A stretch of DNA of 64,000 bases from Mucidula mucida (taxonomy: Eukaryota > Basidiomycota > Agaricomycetes > Agaricales > Physalacriaceae): the NCBI GenBank assembly GCA_015501055.1, contig JADNYV010000050.1, positions 124,001 to 188,000 on the forward strand, written 5' to 3'. Of this stretch, positions 57,866 through 64,000 are shown in pieces. The notes beneath the pieces were generated by a model that was given only the letters and a program-made list of their open reading frames with translations, was not told the origin of the DNA and did no database searches. Both the position numbers and the translations under genes were made by a program. Position 1 is the stretch's first letter. Each line of letters begins with the position of its first letter.

Positions 57866-57900
57866 TCCCACGACGACGTGCAGTGCACGTCGTCGTGGGA
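57866..57900. repeat. 35-bp palindrome in a divergent promoter
   Basis: Two 17-nt arms starting TCCCACGACGACGTGCA are exact reverse complements around a single central G. It lies between the eight-Cys gene and the short ORF. In the duplicate unit only the left arm remains (about 60907-60925). Confidence 0.9.
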
Positions 57901-57933
57901 GTACATGGAGCTGAAAGTGCCAAATGAGTCGGA

Positions 57934-58131
57934 TTGATATCATTCGTTTCAATTTACCTGTATCGTATACATGGTGTTTGTGCCACAGATTGTACTGTTG
58001 ATGAAGAAGCGATGAGCCGCGTGGCGCTGAACCATGAGGAAGTATTTGAAGGAATGCGGCATAACGAGAGGGCTACATTCCATCCTGAGACAGATGAAAT
58101 TGAGTACTTTGAGCCAATGAGCGCGGCCTAG
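57934..58131 (+). CDS. Short conserved ORF, copy 1
   Basis: The open frame ends EIEYFEPMSAA at 58131. Its core ALNHEEVFEGMRHNERATFH is conserved with the ORF at 61015-61167 although surrounding DNA has drifted, which argues for translation. The true start is unclear: the first ATG adds a hydrophobic ISFVSIYLYRIHGVC stretch not shared with copy 2, so an upstream exon or the internal ATG near 58010 may be used. No family is recognised. Confidence 0.45.
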   Translation: MISFVSIYLYRIHGVCATDCTVDEEAMSRVALNHEEVFEGMRHNERATFHPETDEIEYFEPMSAA

Positions 58132-58748
58132 CAGTGTAGTTCTCTAGACAAATTTTGTCCAGTACGGAGAAGCCTGAGTTCGTGAATCATCGGTGCCACG
58201 AGCACGAATCTTGTATGTAGGTCCCTCTATATCTCCAGTTACGACGCTTATTCTATTAGTACAGTGGATCTGGCACTTGAAGCTGAGAGTAAGTATGAAA
58301 ACGCCAGTGCAGGGCAACTTAGATTGATTGCCTGTTTGTCTCTGTTTGTCTGAATGCGCACCTTCCAGCGCGTATCATATTCCCAGCCGAGGCAGGGATT
58401 CTCACCACCAACATCTCTACCAAGTACCCGAGGCAACTTAAATTCTCTTTTCTACGCGTACAACCAAACTTTCAGATCTTGCAATTTACAGGCGTCTGAC
58501 ATTCGAATTTGAAGAAGCGTGAAGGAGCTGTGGATAGGTGAGCTGGGGCTGTTCAAATCGGACTCCTTTGTTCTTCGGAGACAGGCCAACAATACAATCT
58601 CACAAGGCACTATGTACAACTTCATTGGCCATGACCCAAATACCCCCCCCCAGCGCTTGTTGAAGACGAGCTGTCAAAAGGCTGCAAAGCGATAATTAGG
58701 CACGGGTACCGTTGAACTTCTAGAGTAACTGTACCTTTACAGGACATC

Positions 58749-59203
58749 TTAAGGGGCAGCACAGCTGAAAGATGTCGCCGTGTCATCAAAATCGACGGTG
58801 CGCAAGTCGTTGATAGTGTCCACCACCAGCTGAGACCTTCCGGAACAATTCGGGTCACTAGAAACGGAGGTAAGCAACTACTACCTGGACTCCCTTCACA
58901 ATAATCTTACGCGAAAAGGGTGCATTGTATGCCAGAAGGGCTCCTCGCGCTGGTAAGGGAGTCGTCTTGGTCCGAGGTCCTGAAGTCCTTACATGCGCTG
59001 GGCAGGACCGTCGACGTCCAGTCGAAGCAAATGCCCGACAGGCTCAAGTCGTTGCACCCGGTGAAGATGATGATAGCATCGGGGGCTTGAGCGACACCAG
59101 TGTTGTCGGGGACGGGAGCGATAGCTGCAGCACGGATGACGATGGACGTAGCCAACGCGGTGCTGCTGAAGAGAGCGAGGAAAGCGACGGTGAGCTTGAA
59201 CAT
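58749..59203 (-). CDS. Small secreted six-cysteine protein
   Basis: Exons 58911-59203 and 58749-58857, joined by a 53-bp GTAAGA...TCTAG intron, give 133 residues. A signal peptide MFKLTVAFLALFSSTALA precedes the mature part. The mature protein has IIIFTGCNDLSLSGICFDWT, LPSACKDF, GIQCTLFADPNCSGRS, then VDTINDLRTVDFDDTATSFS ending CAAP, with six cysteines spaced as in the common basidiomycete secreted proteins of beta-sandwich type. Secretion is well supported and function is unknown. A remnant of a paralogue lies at 61828-62122. Confidence 0.8.
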
Positions 59204-59260
59204 GAGAAGGTACCTTCAACCTGCTGCTGATGCTAATTTTACTCCTGTCACACCCATATC

Positions 59261-60259
59261 AGTGGCTTGACTTCTTTCAATTCAGGAGCGAAGTTGAGGA
59301 ACACGTTCCTTCCAAAAAAAAACTGTCAACATGAGAGGTCTACCATTTCTTCATGACCGACTACTCACAAGGTCAATGGACATGGTGCCCTGTTATCCCA
59401 AATATGAGTTTCATTTGTTTGCAGTACCAAGCTTGCTGACCTGCATTCGCCGAAGTCAAACCTGCCTGCCTTGCAAGCCGTACTTTCCTGATGAGAATCC
59501 TGATACCGACCTGGTGTTCAATTGCTTGCTACCCAAGTGTCGGGAAAGTGTGACCAAGAAGGAACTAGAGCCATCATGTTTCGATCCAAGGATGGCGCGG
59601 AATGATAGCCTCAATACTAATGGCCTCCGCGAGCCGCGGGTGCCTGGTCTGCATCGAAGATGAATGATTCAGGTGAGCATGAATAGTACATGCGAACAAT
59701 TTATCCCATCCGAAAGGCAAGACAGTTTCCCGAAAGAAGTAGTACGATGTCCAGCAGAGAAAACGAACGACCGGCTGCGTAAGTCGCACGTCAAAGAACG
59801 TACGCATCTAGGCGCGCGCGACGCACGTCTGTACTTTTCGACGGCGCATGACAGATCACAGAAGGCCTCGATCCAGCTACCTCAACAGACGACCGATTGG
59901 GTAGAAGTGATACTAGCATTTGAAAAGATTTGATTTAACAATGGTGGTGAGGTGCGCCCCGGCCACGTACAGCTTCTCTAGCCCGAGACATTGATGGTAG
60001 GAACAGAGAGACGGGATGACATATCATTGTACTCGTGTTCTTATACGCGTCCCTTGTCGGTTCTTTCCTGTAGGCACAATCACTCGCATTCTACTATTGC
60101 TTGTGCTTTGCCAATCATCGCGGGAAGCCACACAACGGCAATGGATTCTCCTTTGATTGACCAAGATCTTTGCCACACGTCCGGAACAAAATACCTAATT
60201 TACGACTACGACAAAATACCACGAAACAACTTCAGTCTCATACAAGGAGCCGCTGTAGT
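59261..60259. other. Spacer between cassette units
   Basis: A plus frame at 59331-59663 contains paired cysteines (CLPCKP) but has no motif or splice support. Nothing else is recognised. Confidence 0.35.
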
Positions 60260-60571
60260 TTAACATCCGTGGCTCGCTTCAGACAGAAAATCAGTATCTT
60301 GGAAAATATCTGACTTAATGGAAACCACTCACAGCAATCATCGCAGCAGACACGGTTCTGTCCGCTGGGGCAGTAGCCACTGACGCCAAAGTCGGCCCAC
60401 CTGCCACAGTGAACAGAGCTGTCGTCGGAGTCGTAGCAGTAGCAGTTTTCCTTCTTCTCCAAGGAAGATTTCATCTCGCGGCGCGCGTTTTCCTCCATGG
60501 CGGGACTGCGGAAACACTGGTAATGGCCCGATGAAGACGAAGAGGGTAGCGAAGGTCTTTTGGAAATGCAT
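60260..60571 (-). pseudogene. Small secreted eight-cysteine protein, copy 2 (frameshifted)
   Basis: Its start MHFQKTFATLFVFIG is identical to copy 1 for 15 residues. Two one-base losses in the signal peptide region (GGGCC for GGTGCC, and GCAG for GCCAG) then put the mature part out of frame. The mature part itself is conserved (NCYCYDSDD, VHCGRW, GYCPSG, RVCCDDC, with the terminal -GC exon after the same intron), so decay is recent or the gaps are sequence errors. An in-frame start at MEENARRE would give a cytosolic form. Confidence 0.7.
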
Positions 60572-61014
60572 CTGCGAATTTAACGCGTCAGTGAGTGCGA
60601 ACGAGAAGGGTGAGGGTGCTGGCATACCGCGGAAAACAGGGCTTGTAAGTAAAGGCTTAGACTGGTGTGGTCGAGTAGCGAAAAAGTTGCTGTAGAAGCG
60701 GAGAGAAACTGACTCCCTTTTATACCGTTAGCTGAGGCTGAACGCTTCACTGTTCGGGTTTTGAAACCATCTAAGAATAAGTACTGTTAAACTGAATGCT
60801 TCATAGAACGGTTAACGAGCCTTGAAGTCAAACAGTCATGCGAGCCGCCATCGGGAGCAAAGACTATAGGTATCTAAAGTTAGGACAACAAGAAACGCGA
60901 ACGAATCCCGCGACGACGTACAGTACGTGGAGCTGAAAATGCCAAATGACTCAAATAGATATCATTCGTTGAATTTACCTGTGTATACATACTGTTTGAG
61001 CCACATATTGTACC

Positions 61015-61167
61015 ATGAATAGCGAAGCTCTGCGCCGTGTGGTGCTGAAGCATGAGGAGGTATGTAAGGGAATGCGGCATAACGAGAGGGCTACGTTCCA
61101 AACAGATGCAATCGAGTGGTTCCGTGCGTGTGAGCGAGATCCAGAAGTGCTAGCTAGGGCGACATAG
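61015..61167 (+). CDS. Short conserved ORF, copy 2 (50 residues)
   Basis: ATG at 61015 opens MNSEALRRVVLKHEEVCKG, then MRHNERATF, and the frame ends LARAT at 61167. Compared with copy 1 the frame and the GMRHNERATF core are kept while flanking DNA has changed. It is divergent to the eight-Cys gene at the same distance as in unit 1. It has no signal peptide and its function is unknown. Confidence 0.45.
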   Translation: MNSEALRRVVLKHEEVCKGMRHNERATFQTDAIEWFRACERDPEVLARAT

Positions 61168-61827
61168 AAGGGCAAATATCGTGTTCACTTCCTTTACTTG
61201 TATGCACTCTTGCCGCTCCGCCGCTTTGAGTTCCAGCACGATGTCTGGGGCAAGAGAGAGAAAGAAGCTGGCATCTCGGCCACGTTTCGTAGACTACTCG
61301 GACCGAACTCACCAAGGCGTTCTCGATACTGGCCAGTTTGTCCCCATACCCAGGACAGCGGAAATATGCCGATGATTCCTGTTCTGAAAAGATGGTCGTC
61401 GAGGTTGGAACGTATGCCGTTGATATTCCGTTAGGCGATTGAATGGAGGCTGCGCTTCGCTTCAGGAGGTTGCGATTTGCACAAAGCGCGCGTGAAGGAC
61501 GTCGGATTGAGGCAAGACGGTTTCCGAGGAGAGGGAGGAAGGCGTCTGACCATGGAATGCCCAGGATGCCCGACCAGTCAGGCGCTTCTAGTTGAGCGTG
61601 TCTCCACCGCGAGTGTCGGGTATCTTGGTTTAAGACGAACGAATCAATGAGGCAAGTGGAGCCAAATTACTGATATTCAGATTAACAGAACAACAACTCA
61701 TCCCGTTCGATGTGTATGTACGCGGAAGCAAGCCAGTTACCCAAGAGAGAAAAATTCGGTAGTAAGCCTTCCTACGATAGAAGCGCCGGCAAAGAATATC
61801 CACGATGCTTCAGGTTTTACAGGGCAC

Positions 61828-62122
61828 ATGTCGAGGGATGTGCGCAATGCGCATCTAGGCGCGCGCGTCCGTAAGCTTCGAAGACAACACGGCAGATTTC
61901 ACCCTCGAGGTCCAGAAGCCGAGGGTGAACATACGACAAGTTGGATACCGACAATACTGGATGACCCGAAGCCGTTGCAGACCAGGAGGCAAGACCGTCG
62001 AGGTCCTGTAGAAAGCATGGCCAGGCAGGTTAAGGTACTGTAGGAGGAAAATGACACTGCGCATGAGGCTCGGTTGGCGTGTCGAGCGCAGTGGCGTTGA
62101 GGAGTGAGATGAAAAGCTTCAT
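61828..62122 (-). pseudogene. Remnant of a six-cysteine secreted protein gene
   Basis: It begins with an ATG at 62122 followed by KLFISLLNATAL, comparable to the signal peptide of the gene at 58749-59203. After a large deletion it keeps the equivalent of LSLSG-x-C-x-WTSTVLPS (here LNLPG and TSTVLPP). No intact frame survives and the C-terminal exon is missing. Confidence 0.6.
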
Positions 62123-62160
62123 CTTGGTATATTGTTGTAGTCTGAAATATTGGACGCGTT

Positions 62161-64000
62161 GTGCCTTTTATGCGAAGATGAGCTGTTGTTTCGGGAGACT
62201 ATGAAGCAAATTCTAAGACCGGTCTTGCTGGTCATCCTCCAAGGAGGTAGACAGAGCCCGACTCGCCGTCAGTGTTCAGTGTTATTCTAGCCCCCAACCT
62301 GCGCCAAGGCAAAATCAATGTCAGATCATGTCGTTCCTACTTTTGAATGGTGATGAGTTTCGAAGGAACTCACTCTTACAAGACTTTTCTGCTTTGTCTG
62401 CTGAAGTCGCGGGTCGTCTTTTTTGGAGTTACTATGTACGTCTTGGCTGTGCGGCGTTACCGAGCTCGCTCTAACTTAAGGCATCTGCCGAAGGCAACCA
62501 TTCACTGCGCCCCGTAAGTCACGGTCTTCTGACTTGAGTGAATATGCCGACCTGAGGACCAACTAAGAAGGGCGAGTTGGGGTCGAGAGCAAGCCAGTGC
62601 CGGACCTATCATATTTCAGTGCAACGCGTAGGTTGGAGTATGTTGAGGACGACAGCTGTAATGTTGATGGCCTCCGCTTCTGTCGGGATACCTCGGACGA
62701 GCCTTCACATAGGAAGAAAAGGGGAGAAAGTGAGTTTATTTGCAGAAGACCTGCAGAAGACAAAACTAGAGACAGCCTGAAATTCAAACACCGCGGAATG
62801 CATTAGTCATTGATTTTATCCAAAAGCAGACGTCCTACCCTTCCCACAACGCGCCCTGGACGCGCCTAGTACGATACCACCATCTCTGAGCGACTCTCAG
62901 CCATCGCCTGCAACGATGACGACGGCGACGACGCCATGGTTCGCACCTGTCCTAGTCTAGCAATGGCAGGCAGTCTCTTGTCCTTATGTCATTCCGGCGA
63001 ATTCTATGTTGTGCAGGAGAGAGAGGAAAGACGACATCCATGTCAAACGCGCCGTTGACGCCGACGACGAGCTCGGCATATTTTTCGCGTTGGATTACCC
63101 GATTCTCGCCGAGATGGGTGCCATCGTTGGCCAACCACACCGCCCGCCCTACATTAATGTCCTGCCTTTCCTAGCAGCTCCTCAAATATTCTGCCTCTCC
63201 GGTAGACAAATCTGCGCCACGGTCCACGTGCACCCTCCAATCGGTTAGCCCATCTGTATAGCGAATGTTATCCTCCGGGTTCACCTCAATCAGCCATTCG
63301 TGGCCGCGCTGCCCTGTCCTCCTCGTTGCCGCACTATCTCGCCAGGTTGGCGTGCAGCCCCCAAGGGCCTAAACAAGCTGGCTATACCCACAGGCCAGAC
63401 TGCTCGATAGCTACCACGGAGAGAGTCGCGCTAGCTGTAAATCAAACATTAGTATGTACCAATCTGTACGTCACCCGTCTTACAATTCATCTGCGGAATA
63501 TAGGCTTGCAGCGTCGTACAGACTTCCGATTTGCATAATCGTAGCGAGCCATGCGCCAATGAAGTAATCGAGATATTGTTTTGCCACCCGTCGCTATATG
63601 TTCCGTCAGGCCATCTTGGCCTATCGGCACTTCCTACGACCCACATGCTAGAGGACGTCGCAGCTTTTCTGATGTTGTATGGTTGCCTCAGCAGCCATGT
63701 AGCTATCATAAACCTTTGGAGGATGCGGTTAGGTTCTACGTTCAGATGTCAGTACACTGCGATGAACTAATCAGGCATCTGCTCACAAGTTTTCAGGTTT
63801 GGCATCTCAATTTTCCCTCTTGACGATTTGAACCCGCGCGCGTGCGCCACAAGGCTGTCGATTTCATGCAGAACCCACAAGGATGTTCCAAGTCGTATTG
63901 ACTTATATGTACGTATCATGTCCACGCTATTGGCGCGTCTTCTGTTACGGTATGTGGCGCGCTTTGATTCTGGACAATTGTTGAGATTGTTTTCGTCACA
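62161..64000. other. Right end of the window, no supported gene
   Basis: A plus frame at about 63006-63180 reads FALDYPILAEMGAIVGQPHR and looks coding, but it has no resolvable start or splice partners. It may be one exon of a gene truncated or decayed here. The last 200 bp contain GATTTGAACCCGC, a T-loop-like string without a foldable tRNA. Confidence 0.35.

Larger units (their letters stand above)
57218..59260. repeat. Duplicated secreted-protein cassette, unit 1
   Basis: Gene order is eight-Cys protein (minus), short ORF (plus), six-Cys protein (minus). The same order recurs at about 60260-62160. Coding and promoter parts of the first two genes align closely. The six-Cys gene is only a remnant in unit 2, and the spacers have diverged beyond recognition. 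Confidence 0.75.
60260..62160. repeat. Duplicated secreted-protein cassette, unit 2
   Basis: It is the counterpart of 57218-59260. The eight-Cys gene, its promoter and the short ORF are well preserved. The six-Cys gene is reduced to a remnant. The second palindrome arm is absent. Confidence 0.75.

Noticed and set aside
63795..63880. Possible tRNA because of GATTTGAACCCGC
   Set aside because: The T-loop-like string has no matching stem, and neither D arm nor acceptor pairing can be drawn on either strand.

Overview
The window looks like nuclear DNA of an Agaricomycete-type basidiomycete. Genes are dense, carry many roughly 45-60 bp GT-AG introns, and belong to families typical of that group: a FunK1 fungal-type kinase, F-box/LRR proteins, a multi-intron cytochrome P450, a Zn2Cys6 regulator, a rhodopsin-domain membrane protein, Vps62-domain proteins and small secreted cysteine-rich proteins. 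Mobile DNA comprises a chromodomain-bearing Ty3/gypsy element, a nested hAT element and a MITE-like element. Most gene models were built by eye from splice sites and family motifs, so exon boundaries are approximate unless given.

Layout. 0.4-6.5 kb: a diverged inverted repeat whose arms each carry a damaged rhodopsin-domain gene, with an intact profilin gene in the loop. 7-11 kb: a small lipocalin/FABP-like gene and a P450. 11-17 kb: tRNA-like elements and two tandem paralogous genes for Ser/Thr-rich single-pass membrane proteins. 18.6-25.3 kb: a transaldolase-like gene without the usual lysine, an F-box/LRR gene and a Zn2Cys6 transcription factor whose basic loop sits on a 21-nt microexon. 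27-31.5 kb: a small unknown gene, an SDR oxidoreductase with 5-nt and 8-nt microexons, an unknown gene and a truncated F-box-type LRR gene. 33.7-36.7 kb: a seven-knuckle CNBP/Gis2 protein and an MDR reductase.

37.1-45.25 kb: a young LTR retrotransposon on the minus strand, with 531-bp LTRs that appear identical and a 5-bp target duplication. Its primer-binding site is a perfect 12-nt complement of the predicted 5' end of its own transcript, as in Tf1 self-priming. Its gag-pol overlap has a -1 slippery heptamer and a hairpin. An internally deleted hAT element with an 8-bp target duplication interrupts pol just before the chromodomain.

45.3-56.8 kb: a MITE-like element, a FunK1 kinase, a tandemly duplicated Vps62-domain gene with its flanks, an unknown gene and a second F-box/LRR gene. 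57.2-62.2 kb: a duplicated cassette of small secreted protein genes. In each copy an eight-cysteine protein gene points away from a conserved short ORF, and a six-cysteine protein gene lies beyond. The second copy is decayed.

Many otherwise good genes carry isolated one-base indels, so either sequence error or widespread gene decay affects how intact these genes appear. The genes do not form one pathway. The coherent units are the retrotransposon nest and the duplicated secreted-protein cassette.
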